Shown piece after piece: positions 17,564 through 27,437 of a DNA stretch of 64,000 nt. This DNA is from Roseinatronobacter sp. S2 (GTDB lineage: Bacteria; Pseudomonadota; Alphaproteobacteria; Rhodobacterales; Rhodobacteraceae), in the NCBI RefSeq assembly GCF_029581395.1, contig NZ_CP121115.1:62001-126000 (forward strand), given 5' to 3'. The notes beneath the pieces are model-generated. The model ran no database searches, was not told the origin of the DNA, and saw nothing but the letters and a program-made list of their open reading frames with translations. The translations under genes were made by a program, and so were the position numbers. The first letter of the stretch is position 1. Every line of letters begins with the position of its first letter.

Positions 17564-18493
17564 TTATCCGGCAGTGAAATTCCAGCGCGCCCTGCGCGGG
17601 ACGCGCAGCGCCAGCATGGGTTTTAACAGCGGCTGCGCATAGCGGCGCAAATTCAGCGCTTCATGCACGCCAACCGCTTGTTCCCCGTCGATACAGGTGC
17701 GCATTGCAGACCGCGTGTAAAACGGCGCATCCAGCATGGCCAGTTCCTGACGCGGCTGAAAACCGGCGTCGGCGCGCGTTTCACGCCGTACGGCCCACAG
17801 GCTGCGTGCGATGCGCGCGCGGGGCGGGGGGACGACATGCTCACTCCGGCCATCGGGGTGGAAATGCAGCGCCACAGTCTCGGACTGCCCGTTGCGCAGG
17901 ATGGCATCGTAAAAGCACCGTGTGCCGCCTTTGTGGGGGAAACGGCCCCATGTCCAATAGTTGAAATCATCTTCCAAAGCATGGGTGCCGTAATTGGAAT
18001 CAAAATAGCCATGCCCCGACCAATGGTGTCCGGGGTCCAGTGCGACATCAATGCGGGCAATGGGCGCGAAGGGTTGCCAGCGGTGGCGTCCATCGGGCGT
18101 CAGGTCATAATTCTGGCCAAACAGCACTTCGGGATGCAGGGTGATTGTGCCGCGCACGCGGCTGACAAGGGGCGGGGATGACACCTCGTTGACATCTATC
18201 AGCAGTTTGTCCCCGTCCCAACGCATGGAACTGGGACCAACCTGCAACATATCGGGGCTTTGGCGCAGCGCGGTGCGCCCGCGGTCCGTCATGGTAAACC
18301 GCGATTTCGACCCATAGGTCGCCACATTGATGCAGCAATGGTTTTGCGGATCGCGCCGCCCTGACCACCGATACCAAGGCGAAAACACCGAACCTATAAA
18401 GCCAATGACAGAAACCGCACTTTTGCCGTCATCACTTAACCCGTCGACATACCACCAGTGATAGCCGTCGGGCGCGACATTGGCGCTGAAATC
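17564..18493 (-). CDS. crtC: CrtC, hydroxyneurosporene synthase (carotenoid 1,2-hydratase)
   Basis: Adds water to the C1,2 double bond of neurosporene. Conserved blocks are GYHWWYVDGLSDDG, SVFSPWYRWSGRRDP, NHCCINVATYG and HHWSGHGYFDSNYG. The coordinate 18493 marks where family similarity begins (about 309 codons), not a proven start: the frame is open up to an ATG at 18784 but has no ATG, GTG or TTG between that codon and the conserved N terminus, and the first internal candidate (GTG 18388) would delete conserved residues. The 5' end overlaps the crtD 3' end by at least 57 bp. Initiation may use a rare codon or the long frame. Confidence 0.85.
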   Translation of the reverse strand, partial: DFSANVAPDGYHWWYVDGLSDDGKSAVSVIGFIGSVFSPWYRWSGRRDPQNHCCINVATYGSKSRFTMTDRGRTALRQSPDMLQVGPSSMRWDGDKLLIDVNEVSSPPLVSRVRGTITLHPEVLFGQNYDLTPDGRHRWQPFAPIARIDVALDPGHHWSGHGYFDSNYGTHALEDDFNYWTWGRFPHKGGTRCFYDAILRNGQSETVALHFHPDGRSEHVVPPPRARIARSLWAVRRETRADAGFQPRQELAMLDAPFYTRSAMRTCIDGEQAVGVHEALNLRRYAQPLLKPMLALRVPRRARWNFTAG

Positions 18494-19968
18494 CGGTCGG
18501 CCAGTGCCGCGCGCGCGGCATGCTGGCCCGACAGCGCGGCCATCGGCACCCCCGCCCCCGGATGCACCCCGCCGCCCGCCAGATACAGGCCCGCTAGTCG
18601 GGTGCGGGTGTGCGGGCGCTGGAATGTCGCCATCGCCCCTTTCGGGCTTAGGCCATACAGCGCGCCCTGACTGTGCGGGAACAGCGCTGCGAAATCCAGC
18701 GGGCGCGTCAGCACCGTCGGCGTGGCGGCTGGCGTCAGGTGCAGGCCGAAACGGGCCAGCCGGGCAAGTGGGTCGGTCGGGCATGGTGGCAGGTCTTTCT
18801 GTCCGCCCGCGCCGGTGGGCGGGGCATTGACGATAAGTTGAAACCGTTCCGGCCCGTCAGGCAGGCCAGCGGCGCGATCTTGTGCGCAAACGTAAATCGT
18901 GGGGTTTTGTGGCCAATCGCCCTGCGCAAGCGGGCCGAACTCCTGCGCTGGGTCAGCGCCGAAAAACACATTGTGATAGGCCAGCGCATGGCGCCCAAGG
19001 CCCTGCCCGCGAATGGTTGCCGCAAATGTCCAGACATCGGCAGACAGGCTGCGCGGCAATATCTGCTGTGGTTTGGGCGCGCCCTTATGGTGCCCAAGCA
19101 GCGCGGGCAGGGCGGCGGGGTCGCCATTGAACACCACTTGATTGGCCTGAACTGTTTCCCCGCCACTTAGGCGCAGCCCGCTGACCGTGTCGCCTGTGGT
19201 CACAATCGCGCGCACCGGACAGTCCAGCCGCAACGTGCCGCCCAGCCGGATCAGCAAGTCAGCAAGCACCTGCGCAAGCCGCACCATACCGCCCTGAACG
19301 GCCCAGACACCTGCCGCTTCGGCCTGCCATATCAGCCCCAGAACCGCCGGTGCCAGCAACGGGTTGCCGCCCACATATGTAGCATACCGCCCGAACAACT
19401 GGCGCAGATGGGGGCTGGCAAACCGTCGGTCCAGCATCTGTTGCAAGGTCCGTCCCGGCACCAGCCAGGGCAGGGTTGCGGGGCGGCGCAATGCGGCGCG
19501 TGCCGCTGCAAACACCCTTGGGCGGGGGGCATACATGATGGGGGATTTGAACGATTCGTATAACGCCGCACTTTGCGCCGAGAAGTGCCGGAACTCCCGT
19601 TCGGCACGCGACCCGAAGGCGGTCGCAATCGCCTGTGCGTTGGTATTCTGGCAGCTTGTCAGGTCCAGTCGGGTGCCATCGGTCCAGAAATGCCGTGCCA
19701 GAACCGGCAGCGGGATCAGCGTCAAGTGATCCTCCAGCCGCGTGCCAGCCGCTTCAAACACCTGCTCCAGCACGGGCCGCAGTGTCAGCACTGTTGGCCC
19801 CGCATCCACCGGACCGGCGCTGCTGGGCGTGGTGCGGATTTTCCCACCGGCCCATGAATGGGCCTCGAACACGGTGACATTGCGCCCCTGTGCGGCCAGA
19901 TGAATGGCCGCAACCAGCCCGCCAATGCCAGCGCCGACAATGAGGATGGAGTCTTTTTTGCAGTTCAT
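18436..19968 (-). CDS. crtD: CrtD, hydroxy/methoxyneurosporene desaturase
   Basis: CrtI-related FAD desaturase introducing the 3,4 double bond in spheroidene synthesis. N-terminal ILIVGAGIGGLVAAIHLAAQG and C-terminal LYLAGGGVHPGAGVPMAALSG motifs are intact. ATG 19968 places the FAD motif about eight residues in; an upstream in-frame ATG at 19992 is also possible. The last 14 or so codons extend over the conserved start of crtC in another frame and look shaped by that overlap. Divergent from crtE through two PpsR operators. Confidence 0.93.
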   Translation of the reverse strand: MNCKKDSILIVGAGIGGLVAAIHLAAQGRNVTVFEAHSWAGGKIRTTPSSAGPVDAGPTVLTLRPVLEQVFEAAGTRLEDHLTLIPLPVLARHFWTDGTRLDLTSCQNTNAQAIATAFGSRAEREFRHFSAQSAALYESFKSPIMYAPRPRVFAAARAALRRPATLPWLVPGRTLQQMLDRRFASPHLRQLFGRYATYVGGNPLLAPAVLGLIWQAEAAGVWAVQGGMVRLAQVLADLLIRLGGTLRLDCPVRAIVTTGDTVSGLRLSGGETVQANQVVFNGDPAALPALLGHHKGAPKPQQILPRSLSADVWTFAATIRGQGLGRHALAYHNVFFGADPAQEFGPLAQGDWPQNPTIYVCAQDRAAGLPDGPERFQLIVNAPPTGAGGQKDLPPCPTDPLARLARFGLHLTPAATPTVLTRPLDFAALFPHSQGALYGLSPKGAMATFQRPHTRTRLAGLYLAGGGVHPGAGVPMAALSGQHAARAALADRISAPMSRPTAITGGMSTG

Positions 19969-19998
19969 GGCGGGAATTCTTGACTCTTTCATCGAAGC

Positions 19999-20040
19999 TG
20001 TCCAGTTTAAGTTACACTATGATGTCGAAAATATGTGACA
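19999..20040. promoter_or_regulatory. Tandem PpsR operators in the crtD-crtE divergent promoter
   Basis: Two perfect TGT-N12-ACA palindromes at 19999-20016 and 20023-20040, 6 bp apart, between the divergent crtD and crtE starts. The close spacing suits cooperative binding. They would repress both the crtDC and crtEF-bchCXYZ-puf transcripts. Confidence 0.82.
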
Positions 20041-20063
20041 TACAGCGGCGCAAGGGGGCCAGA

Positions 20064-20942
20064 ATGGAACTTAGCACACGGATAGACAAGGCGATGACAG
20101 CGGCCATTGCACAGGCACAGGGCGCTGCTGGCAATCCAGATGCCGTACCCGGACGGCTGGCCGCCGCACTGAATTATGCCGTTACCCCCGGCGGGGCGCG
20201 CATCCGGCCCACGATATGCCTGTCCGTGGCGCTGGCCTGTGGCGATGACCGGCCAGACCTTGCAGAACGCGCCGCAGTCGCGCTGGAGCTTATTCACTGC
20301 GCCAGTCTGGTGCATGACGACTTGCCTGCATTCGACAATGCCAGTTTCCGGCGTGGAAAGCCAACAATTCATCTGGCATTTTCCGAACCACTGGCCGTGC
20401 TGACAGGCGATAGCCTGATCATTGCGGGCTTCGATCTGCTTGGCGGTGCGGCCCCTGCCGATGCCTTGCGCGCCCTGCGTCTGGTGCAGTTGCTGGCACG
20501 TCATACTGGCATGCCGCATGGCATTTGTGCAGGGCAGGCGTGGGAAAGCGAACCACGCGTTGATCTGCGGGCCTATCACCGTGCGAAAACGGCTGCGCTT
20601 TTTGTGGCCGCCACGCAGATGGGGGCTTTGGCCGCCGGTCATGAACCCGACCCGTGGGAAGAACTTGGCGCGCGCATTGGCGAGGCGTTTCAGGTGGCCG
20701 ATGACCTGCGTGATGCGCTTTATGATGAAAACACGCTGGGCAAACCCGTTGGGCAGGACGTGGCCTATGCACGCCCTTCCGCTGTGGAAGAACTGGGCGT
20801 TCAGGGGGCGGTCAAGCGGCTGCATGACATTCTGGGCGGCGCAATCGCGTCGATCCCGTCCTGTCCGGGTGAAGCGCGGCTTGCGCAGCTTGTGCGTGTC
20901 TATGCCGAACGCATGACGCCGGTCGCGCCCGTTCGTGCCTGA
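20064..20942 (+). CDS. crtE: CrtE, geranylgeranyl diphosphate synthase
   Basis: 292-residue polyprenyl synthase. First Asp-rich motif VHDDLPAFDN and second motif QVADDLRDALYDE are present, with the GARIRP substrate-binding block. ATG 20064 follows AAGGGGG (20051-20057). It supplies C20 diphosphate for carotenoids and the chlorophyll tail, and overlaps crtF by 8 bp at the head of a very long rightward unit. Confidence 0.95.
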   Translation: MELSTRIDKAMTAAIAQAQGAAGNPDAVPGRLAAALNYAVTPGGARIRPTICLSVALACGDDRPDLAERAAVALELIHCASLVHDDLPAFDNASFRRGKPTIHLAFSEPLAVLTGDSLIIAGFDLLGGAAPADALRALRLVQLLARHTGMPHGICAGQAWESEPRVDLRAYHRAKTAALFVAATQMGALAAGHEPDPWEELGARIGEAFQVADDLRDALYDENTLGKPVGQDVAYARPSAVEELGVQGAVKRLHDILGGAIASIPSCPGEARLAQLVRVYAERMTPVAPVRA

Positions 20943-22047
20943 GGGCGCGACGGGCGGCGCACCCCCGCCCGCGCCACCAAGGCCCGCTGGTATATTGAAC
21001 CGGCTGGCGTCATCGCCCCGATTTCAGGCTATTGCAGAACGCGTACCCATCCTGCGCGGCATTGCGCGGCGCGAAGGGGCGGCGCTGTTCGATCTTATGC
21101 AAGGCTTTGTCAACAGCCAGATGCTAGCCGCGCTGGTGGAATTGCGCGTGCTGCATCTGCTGGCCGACGGCGGGGCCACAGCCGACGCGTTGGCCGCGCG
21201 CCTGAATGTGCCACCGGACCGTATGGCGGTGCTGTTGCAAGCAGGTGCGGCTATGCGATTGTTACGGCGCAAAGGGGCCAGGTTCTATCTTGCGCGGCGC
21301 GGTGCGGCGTTTCTGGGCGTTGCAGGGCTGGAAGATATGGTGCGCCATCATGCGGTTTTGTATGGTGATCTGGCCGACCCGGTGGCATTTATCCGCGGTG
21401 AAACAACGCCAGCGCTGGCAGAATTCTGGCCCTATGTGTTTGGCGCATCCGGCCCCATGGCCCCCGAAATCTCGGCGCGGTATTCGCGGCTTATGGCCGA
21501 CAGCCAGACCCTTGTTGCACAAGAAGCGCTGCGTGTGCTGCCCCTGAAGGGGGCCGCGCATTTGCTGGATGTGGGGGGCGGCACGGGTGCATTCCTGCGT
21601 GCGGTGCATGCGCGCTATCCGGCGCTGGAACTTTCGTTGTTTGATCTGCCTGATGTTGTTGCCATGGCCGATCTGCCCGCCAATGTTGGCCGCCATGGCG
21701 GTTCATTCCGCGATGATCCGTTGCCGCAGGGGGCGGATGTCATATCGCTTGTGCGGGTGCTGTATGATCACCGTGATGACACTGTGCGCGCGCTGTTGCA
21801 CAAGGTATTTGCCACATTGCCCGCAGGCGGGCGGGTGCTGGTAATCGAACCGATGTCAGGCGGCGCGCGCCCCGATCCGTATACGGATGTGTATTTTTCA
21901 GTTTACACAATGGCCATGCAAACCGGGCGAACGCGCAGCGCGCAAGAGATTGCGACCCTGCTGAAAGACGCCGGTTTTGCAAAGATCACGTCAGTCAGGA
22001 CGCGCAGAAGTTATGTTTCTGCCGTAATTGCAGCACAGAAACTGTAA
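20935..22047 (+). CDS. crtF: CrtF, demethylspheroidene O-methyltransferase
   Basis: 370-residue SAM-dependent O-methyltransferase forming the 1-methoxy group of spheroidene. N-terminal dimerisation helix domain, then the SAM motif LLDVGGGTGAFLRAV (about residues 210-224) and SLVRVLYDHRDD. The GTG at 20935 lies inside the crtE end. A perfect PpsR-type palindrome is embedded near its 3' end (21890-21907). Confidence 0.92.
   Translation: MPEGATGGAPPPAPPRPAGILNRLASSPRFQAIAERVPILRGIARREGAALFDLMQGFVNSQMLAALVELRVLHLLADGGATADALAARLNVPPDRMAVLLQAGAAMRLLRRKGARFYLARRGAAFLGVAGLEDMVRHHAVLYGDLADPVAFIRGETTPALAEFWPYVFGASGPMAPEISARYSRLMADSQTLVAQEALRVLPLKGAAHLLDVGGGTGAFLRAVHARYPALELSLFDLPDVVAMADLPANVGRHGGSFRDDPLPQGADVISLVRVLYDHRDDTVRALLHKVFATLPAGGRVLVIEPMSGGARPDPYTDVYFSVYTMAMQTGRTRSAQEIATLLKDAGFAKITSVRTRRSYVSAVIAAQKL
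21890..21907. promoter_or_regulatory. Intragenic PpsR-type palindrome within crtF
   Basis: Perfect TGT-N12-ACA with AT-rich interior inside the crtF coding sequence (over the DVYFSVYT codons), 166 bp upstream of the bchC operator pair. It could cooperate at a distance with those sites, or be a by-product of conserved codons. Confidence 0.4.
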
Positions 22048-22073
22048 CTCTGGCCTGTCATCTTCAAAATAAC

Positions 22074-22117
22074 TGTCAATAATAATTGACACTATGATAT
22101 GTATCAGTAAGATTACA
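22074..22117 (+). promoter_or_regulatory. bchC promoter with tandem PpsR operators
   Basis: Perfect TGT-N12-ACA palindromes at 22074-22091 and 22100-22117, 8 bp apart. A sigma70-like TTGACA (22086-22091) and TAAGAT (22108-22113) with a 16 bp spacer are covered one by each palindrome, the same layout as the well-studied R. capsulatus bchC promoter. It lies in the crtF-bchC gap. Confidence 0.85.
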
Positions 22118-22181
22118 CATAGGGAAAGTGAGTCGACAGCGAAGCAGGTTGCATCGCGGGGTCACAGCCCGGAGGATTTCT

Positions 22182-23132
22182 GTGCAAACTGATGCCATCA
22201 TCCTGAAAGCCCCCCGCCAGCTGTCGCTGGGACGTGTCGCGCTGAACGCAGCCGGGTCGCAGGACCTTGTGGTTCGCATCACGCATTCGGGCATCTCGAC
22301 AGGGACGGAACGGTTGTTCTGGTCCGGCCAGATGCCGCCCTTTCCGGGCATGGGCTACCCGCTTGTGCCGGGCTATGAGGCGACTGGTGTGGTAGAGCGC
22401 GCCGGCGATGATACGGGGTTTGCCGTTGGGGAACGGGTTTTCGTGCCGGGTGCAAACTGTTTTGCGGGCAATGCCGATGGGGCGGTGTTCGGGCTGTTTG
22501 GCGCAGCGTCGCGCCATCTGGTCACCGATTTCCGCCGCGCCACGCGCATCAGCCCCGATCTGGGTGCCGAAGGGGCATTGCTGGCGCTTGCGGCCACGGC
22601 GCGCCATGCCGTCGCGGGGCCGAATGCCAGCATGCCCGATCTTGTTGTCGGGCACGGTGTTCTGGGGCGGCTGGTTGCGCGCATTGTCGTGGCATCGGGC
22701 GCCCCTGCGCCACAGGTGTGGGATGTAAACTCCGCACGCCATTCCGGCGCGCAGGGCTACAGCGTGTGCCACCCTGATGACGACGCGCGCCGCGATTATT
22801 CCTGTGTTCTGGATGCATCGGGCGCGGAAGGACTGCTTGACCAGCTGATCGGGCGTGTTGCCAAGGGCGGCGAGGTTGTTCTGGCCGGGTTCTACACCAC
22901 ACCACTGCAATTCACATTTGTCCCTGCATTTTTGCGCGAGCTGCGCCTGCGCGTGGCCGCCGAATGGCAGCCCGAAGACATGGTTGCCACGCGCGATCTG
23001 ATCGAAAGTGGCGCGTTGTCGCTGTCTGGACTGATCACCCATTTTGCCCGGCCCGTGGATGCTCCGCGCGCTTATGAACAGGCCTTCAGCGATGCTGATT
23101 GCCTGAAAATGATACTCGACTGGGAGGCCTGA
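22182..23132 (+). CDS. bchC: BchC, 3-hydroxyethyl bacteriochlorophyllide a dehydrogenase
   Basis: 316-residue medium-chain dehydrogenase-like enzyme oxidising the C3 hydroxyethyl to acetyl. Conserved [29 protein letters not shown] and the nucleotide-binding [10 protein letters not shown] blocks. The frame is open from 22128, but GTG 22182 is chosen because GGAGG is 6 bases upstream and the length matches R. capsulatus BchC. bchX follows after 3 bp. Confidence 0.95.
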   Translation: MQTDAIILKAPRQLSLGRVALNAAGSQDLVVRITHSGISTGTERLFWSGQMPPFPGMGYPLVPGYEATGVVERAGDDTGFAVGERVFVPGANCFAGNADGAVFGLFGAASRHLVTDFRRATRISPDLGAEGALLALAATARHAVAGPNASMPDLVVGHGVLGRLVARIVVASGAPAPQVWDVNSARHSGAQGYSVCHPDDDARRDYSCVLDASGAEGLLDQLIGRVAKGGEVVLAGFYTTPLQFTFVPAFLRELRLRVAAEWQPEDMVATRDLIESGALSLSGLITHFARPVDAPRAYEQAFSDADCLKMILDWEA

Positions 23133-23135
23133 GAT

Positions 23136-24140
23136 ATGACGCTTGATATTCCGAACCTGAAGGATTTTGACAAGCGGTTGCGCGACGAGGCCCATGAAGA
23201 GCCGTCGTTGGAAGTCCCGCAAGACCCGCCCAGCAAACACACCCAGATCATTGCGATCTATGGCAAGGGCGGGATTGGCAAATCCTTCACGCTGGCGAAC
23301 CTGTCTTGCATGATGGCCGAGCAGGGCAAACGCGTGCTGCTGATCGGCTGCGACCCGAAATCGGACACGACCAGCCTGCTATTTGGCGGTAAGGCGTGCC
23401 CCACAATCATTGAAACATCCACCCGCAAGAAACTGGCGGGCGAGGAAGTGGCCATTGGCGATGTCTGCTTCAAGCGCAATGGCGTGTTTGCCATGGAACT
23501 TGGCGGGCCGGAAGTCGGGCGCGGCTGCGGGGGGCGCGGCATTATCCACGGGTTTGAACTGCTGGAAAAGCTGGGCTTCCACGACTGGGACTTTGATTAT
23601 GTCCTGCTGGATTTTCTGGGCGATGTGGTCTGTGGCGGTTTCGGCCTGCCGATTGCGCGCGACATGGCCCAGAAGGTTATTCTGGTGGCATCGAACGACC
23701 TGCAATCATTGTATGTGGCCAATAACGTGTGTTCCGCCGTGGAATATTTCCGCAAAATGGGCGGCAATGTCGGCGTTGCAGGGCTGGTCATCAATAAAGA
23801 TGACGGCACGGGAGAGGCCGCGGCCTTTGCCAGATCGGTGAATATTCCGGTGCTGGCGGCGATTCCGCAAGATGACGATTTGCGCAAGAAATCCGCGAAT
23901 TACCAGATTGTCGGCAGTGCGGCGAGCCAGTGGGGGTCGTTGTTTGTGGGCCTGGCCGAGGCTGTGGAAATTGCGCCGCCCTTGCGACCCGACCCTTTGG
24001 ACCAGGACGGTCTGCTGGCGCTGTTCGACAGCAAGGATACGGGCGGCGATATCGTTCTGGAACCGGCCACCGACACCGATATGCGCGGCAAGAACGCTGT
24101 GGCGAAAGCGTCGCTGGAAGTGGTGTATGACGATGCCTGA
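23136..24140 (+). CDS. bchX: BchX, chlorophyllide a reductase iron protein
   Basis: 334-residue NifH-like ATPase donating electrons to BchYZ for reduction of ring B. P-loop YGKGGIGKS (about residues 42-50) and both cluster-ligand regions, GRGCGGRG and DVVCGGFG, are intact. An N-terminal extension of about 35 residues before the NifH fold is normal for BchX. The end overlaps the upstream bchY start option by 8 bp. Confidence 0.96.
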   Translation: MTLDIPNLKDFDKRLRDEAHEEPSLEVPQDPPSKHTQIIAIYGKGGIGKSFTLANLSCMMAEQGKRVLLIGCDPKSDTTSLLFGGKACPTIIETSTRKKLAGEEVAIGDVCFKRNGVFAMELGGPEVGRGCGGRGIIHGFELLEKLGFHDWDFDYVLLDFLGDVVCGGFGLPIARDMAQKVILVASNDLQSLYVANNVCSAVEYFRKMGGNVGVAGLVINKDDGTGEAAAFARSVNIPVLAAIPQDDDLRKKSANYQIVGSAASQWGSLFVGLAEAVEIAPPLRPDPLDQDGLLALFDSKDTGGDIVLEPATDTDMRGKNAVAKASLEVVYDDA

Positions 24141-25722
24141 TAATTTCACACATATCGAACAGGGGGGCCAGCCCCCCATCGCCTGCGGCGATTCCCCCCG
24201 GAGTAGTTCGGGCAAGATGAAGGATGAGGACGCGACAGGACAAGTGGATGGCATGGGATGCCATGCACCGATGCAGCAGATGGAAGCCAAGACCCGCGCG
24301 GCCGGGAACGGGGCCGTTCTGGACCAGTTCGCCAAGGATTATCCGCGCGGCCCGCATGACAAACCGGAATCAATGTGCCCGGCATTCGGGTCATTGCGGG
24401 TGGGCCTGCGCATGCGCCGTGTGGCAACTGTGTTGTCGGGGTCCGCGTGCTGTGTCTACGGGCTAAGTTTCGTCAGCCATTTTTACGGCGCGCGGCGGTC
24501 TGTGGGATATGTGCCGTTCAATTCGGAGTCGCTGGTCACCGGCAAGCTGTTTGAAGATATCCGCGATGCGGTTCACGACATGGCAGACCCTGCGCAATAT
24601 GATGCGATTGTGGTGACCAATCTGTGTGTGCCCACCGCGTCAGGTGTGCCGCTGCGGTTGCTGCCCAAGGAAATAAACGGTGTGCGCATTGTGGGCATTG
24701 ATGTGCCCGGTTTCGGGGTGCCCACCCATGCCGAGGCCAAGGATGTTCTGGCCGGGGCCATGCTGAATTATGCCCGTCAGGAAGTTGAAGCGGGGCCTGT
24801 GCCTGCGCCCGAAGCGGGCCGTTCCGACCGCCCGACTGTGACGCTTCTGGGCGAGATGTTTCCCGCCGATCCCATGATGATCGGGGCCATGCTGGCACCC
24901 ATGGGGCTGGCGGCAGGGCCTGTGGTGCCGTGCCGCGAATGGCGCGAGTTATATGCCGCACTGGATTGTGGTGCGGTGGCGGCCATCCATCCGTTCTATG
25001 CGGCGGCTGTGCGCGAATTTCAGGTGGCGGGGCGGCCCGTCATCGGGTCCGCGCCTGTGGGGGTTGATGGAACACATGACTGGCTGGCCGCGATTGGCGC
25101 TGCATTCAACGTGGCACCGGACCGGATTGCGGCGGCGCAGAATGCCTTCGTGCCCGCAGTGCGCGCAGCACTGGCAGGTGCCCCCATCAAGGGCCGGATC
25201 ACGCTGTCGGGCTATGAAGGATCGGAACTTCTGGTCGCGCGCCTGCTGATCGAGAGCGGCGCTGATCTGGCCTATGTTGGCACGGCCTGTGCGGCATCGA
25301 AATGGTCGGCGGCAGACCGGGACTGGCTGGAAGCGCGCGGTGTGGTTGTGAAATTCCGCGCGTCGCTTGCCGATGATCTGGCTGCTGTTGACGGGCTGGA
25401 ACCTGATCTGGCCATTGGCACCACACCTGTGGTGCAGCATGCCAAGCAAAAGGGCACGCCGTCGCTGTATTTCACCAACCTGATTTCCGCACGTCCCCTG
25501 ATGGGACCGGCAGGTGCGGGTAGCTTGGGCGAAGTGGTCAATGCGGCCATCAACGGCAAGGCCCGCATGGACACGATGCGCGAATTTTTTGACGGCGTGG
25601 GAACGGGCGACACTGCCGGCATCTGGGAAGGCAACCCAAATCTGCGCCCTGATTTCCGCGCGCAGCACCAGAAAAAACTGGACAAGCTTGCGCGGGCCGC
25701 CAAAGCGCAGGAGATGATCTGA
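24133..25722 (+). CDS. bchY: BchY, chlorophyllide a reductase subunit Y
   Basis: NifD-like catalytic subunit; ligand Cys in [18 protein letters not shown] and the [19 protein letters not shown] block are present. With ATG 24133 it has 529 residues, but residues about 10-30 are encoded by a GC-rich hairpin repeat (24162-24222) also found before fdsA. An alternative ATG at 24217 lies inside the repeat tail and would place the start just before [12 protein letters not shown], where family similarity begins. Which start is used is open. The stop overlaps bchZ by one base. Confidence 0.93.
   Translation: MPDNFTHIEQGGQPPIACGDSPRSSSGKMKDEDATGQVDGMGCHAPMQQMEAKTRAAGNGAVLDQFAKDYPRGPHDKPESMCPAFGSLRVGLRMRRVATVLSGSACCVYGLSFVSHFYGARRSVGYVPFNSESLVTGKLFEDIRDAVHDMADPAQYDAIVVTNLCVPTASGVPLRLLPKEINGVRIVGIDVPGFGVPTHAEAKDVLAGAMLNYARQEVEAGPVPAPEAGRSDRPTVTLLGEMFPADPMMIGAMLAPMGLAAGPVVPCREWRELYAALDCGAVAAIHPFYAAAVREFQVAGRPVIGSAPVGVDGTHDWLAAIGAAFNVAPDRIAAAQNAFVPAVRAALAGAPIKGRITLSGYEGSELLVARLLIESGADLAYVGTACAASKWSAADRDWLEARGVVVKFRASLADDLAAVDGLEPDLAIGTTPVVQHAKQKGTPSLYFTNLISARPLMGPAGAGSLGEVVNAAINGKARMDTMREFFDGVGTGDTAGIWEGNPNLRPDFRAQHQKKLDKLARAAKAQEMI
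24162..24222 (+). repeat. GC-rich double-hairpin repeat, copy A (bchX-bchY)
   Basis: Stem GGGGGG-CCAG-CCCCCC (24162-24177), then stem ATCGCC-TGC-GGCGAT (24178-24192), then a 29-nt tail (24194-24222) beginning CCCCCCGGAGTA and ending GGCAAGATGAAG. The tail is 26/29 identical to 43460-43488 before fdsA. The tail carries GGAG and an ATG 14 bases later, resembling a translation start. I recall similar tails in other Rhodobacteraceae but cannot verify that here. Confidence 0.65.
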
Positions 25723-27179
25723 TGCTTGTTCAAGATCATGATCGCGCAGGCGGATACTGGGGGGCGGTCTATGCCTTTTGTGCCGTCAAGGGGTTGCAGG
25801 TTGTTATTGATGGCCCCGTGGGCTGCGAAAACCTGCCTGTGACGTCCGTTTTGCATTACACTGACGCCCTTCCGCCGCATGAATTGCCCATCGTCGTTAC
25901 CGGACTGGGCGAGGATGAGATGTCATCGGGCACCGAGGAATCGATGGCGCGCGCGTGGAAAACGCTAGACCCTGCCTTGCCCGCCGTTGTGGTTACAGGG
26001 TCCATCGCGGAAATGATCGGCGGCGGCGTGACACCGCAAGGCACGAATATCCAGCGCTTTTTGCCCCGCACCATTGATGAGGATCAATGGGAAGCGGCAG
26101 ACCGTGCCATGACATGGCTGTTCACCGAATTTGGCCAGACCAAGGGCCGCATGCCGCCCGAGAAGAAACGCGAAGAAGGCGCGCGCCCGCGCGTCAACAT
26201 CCTTGGGCCGATGTATGGCACATTCAATATGCCAAGCGATCTGGCTGAAATCCGGCGTCTGGTCGAAGGGATCGGCGCAGACGTGAACATGGTCATGCCG
26301 CTTGGTGCCCATCTGGCGGAAATGCGCAATCTGGTGAATGCCGATGTCAATATCGTCATGTATCGCGAATTCGGGCGCGGACTGGCCGAATGCCTTGGCA
26401 AACCTTATCTGCAAGCGCCCATTGGAATGGACAGCACGACACGCTTTTTGCGCCGTCTGGGCGAATTGCTGGAACTGGATGTCGAACCCTTCATCGCGCG
26501 CGAAAAGCATTCGACGCTGAAACCGGTCTGGGATTTGTGGCGTTCGGTCACGCAGGATTTCTTTGCCACGGCCAGTTTTGCGGTTGTGGCCAGTGAAACC
26601 TATACCCGTGGCCTGCGCAAATATCTGGAAGAAGATCTTGGCCTGCCCTGTGCCTTCGCGGTGGCGCGCGTTCGCGGGACGAAAACCGACAATGACCGCG
26701 TGCGCGCGCTGCTGGGCGAAAAGCGCCCCCTGGTGGTGTTCGGGTCGATCAACGAAAAAATATATCTGGCCGAGTTGAAGGCCGGACACGGGCCAGCGCC
26801 TGCGTTCATTCCCGCCAGTTTTCCCGGCGCGGCGATAAGGCGGCATACCGGCACGCCGATGATGGGCTATGCGGGTGCGACCTATGTGCTGCAAGAAGTG
26901 TGCAACGGGCTGTTCGACGCGCTGTTCCATATTCTGCCGCTGGGCAGCCAGATGGACGCCGCCGCCGCCACACCTACCACATTGCGCCGCGACCTGCCCT
27001 GGTCAGCAGAGGCAAAGGCCGAACTGGACCGCATCGTGGCCCAACACCCCATTCTGACACGCATTTCTGCTGCGCGCAGTTTGCGTGACGCCATAGAGGC
27101 CGCAGCACTGGAACGCGGCGCAGACGAAATCGACAGCGAATTGGTCGCGGCGCTTCGCCCTGACCTGACCCGCGCGTGA
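25722..27179 (+). CDS. bchZ: BchZ, chlorophyllide a reductase subunit Z
   Basis: 485-residue NifK-like partner of BchY. N-terminal ligand region [16 protein letters not shown] and the typical [17 protein letters not shown] block are seen. The C-terminal helical tail of about 70 residues is usual for BchZ. It starts within the bchY stop (TGATG). The puf operon follows directly, and in Rhodobacter the puf promoter lies within the end of bchZ; no promoter is obvious to me here. Confidence 0.95.
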   Translation: MLVQDHDRAGGYWGAVYAFCAVKGLQVVIDGPVGCENLPVTSVLHYTDALPPHELPIVVTGLGEDEMSSGTEESMARAWKTLDPALPAVVVTGSIAEMIGGGVTPQGTNIQRFLPRTIDEDQWEAADRAMTWLFTEFGQTKGRMPPEKKREEGARPRVNILGPMYGTFNMPSDLAEIRRLVEGIGADVNMVMPLGAHLAEMRNLVNADVNIVMYREFGRGLAECLGKPYLQAPIGMDSTTRFLRRLGELLELDVEPFIAREKHSTLKPVWDLWRSVTQDFFATASFAVVASETYTRGLRKYLEEDLGLPCAFAVARVRGTKTDNDRVRALLGEKRPLVVFGSINEKIYLAELKAGHGPAPAFIPASFPGAAIRRHTGTPMMGYAGATYVLQEVCNGLFDALFHILPLGSQMDAAAATPTTLRRDLPWSAEAKAELDRIVAQHPILTRISAARSLRDAIEAAALERGADEIDSELVAALRPDLTRA

Positions 27180-27196
27180 CCCCAGGAGGAAAGACC

Positions 27197-27418
27197 ATGG
27201 CCGATTACACCGTGAATGCCCCCAGACCCCGCACCGAGCGTGCGCAGAACTGGGAATACAGGCTTTACTTCAGCGTGATCTTTGCATTGGCGCTGGCAAC
27301 CGGTCTGCTGACCTGGAGCTGGCGTGTCGTGACCACTGGAAAACTGCCGCGCCTTGGGCCTGTGGGCCGTGCGCTGGCCGATGCGCATGTGATCGCGCCG
27401 ATCGTTTTCCGCAGCTAA
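27197..27418 (+). CDS. pufQ: PufQ, bacteriochlorophyll synthesis/assembly factor
   Basis: 73-residue protein with one transmembrane helix (about residues 25-45, YFSVIFALALATGLLTW). PufQ is thought to help deliver pigment precursors to the membrane. ATG 27197 follows AGGAGGAAAG. Length and single helix match Rhodobacter PufQ; sequence outside the helix is poorly conserved, so the call leans partly on position between bchZ and pufB. Confidence 0.88.
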   Translation: MADYTVNAPRPRTERAQNWEYRLYFSVIFALALATGLLTWSWRVVTTGKLPRLGPVGRALADAHVIAPIVFRS

Positions 27419-27437
27419 GGCGCTGCGCGACAATCAT

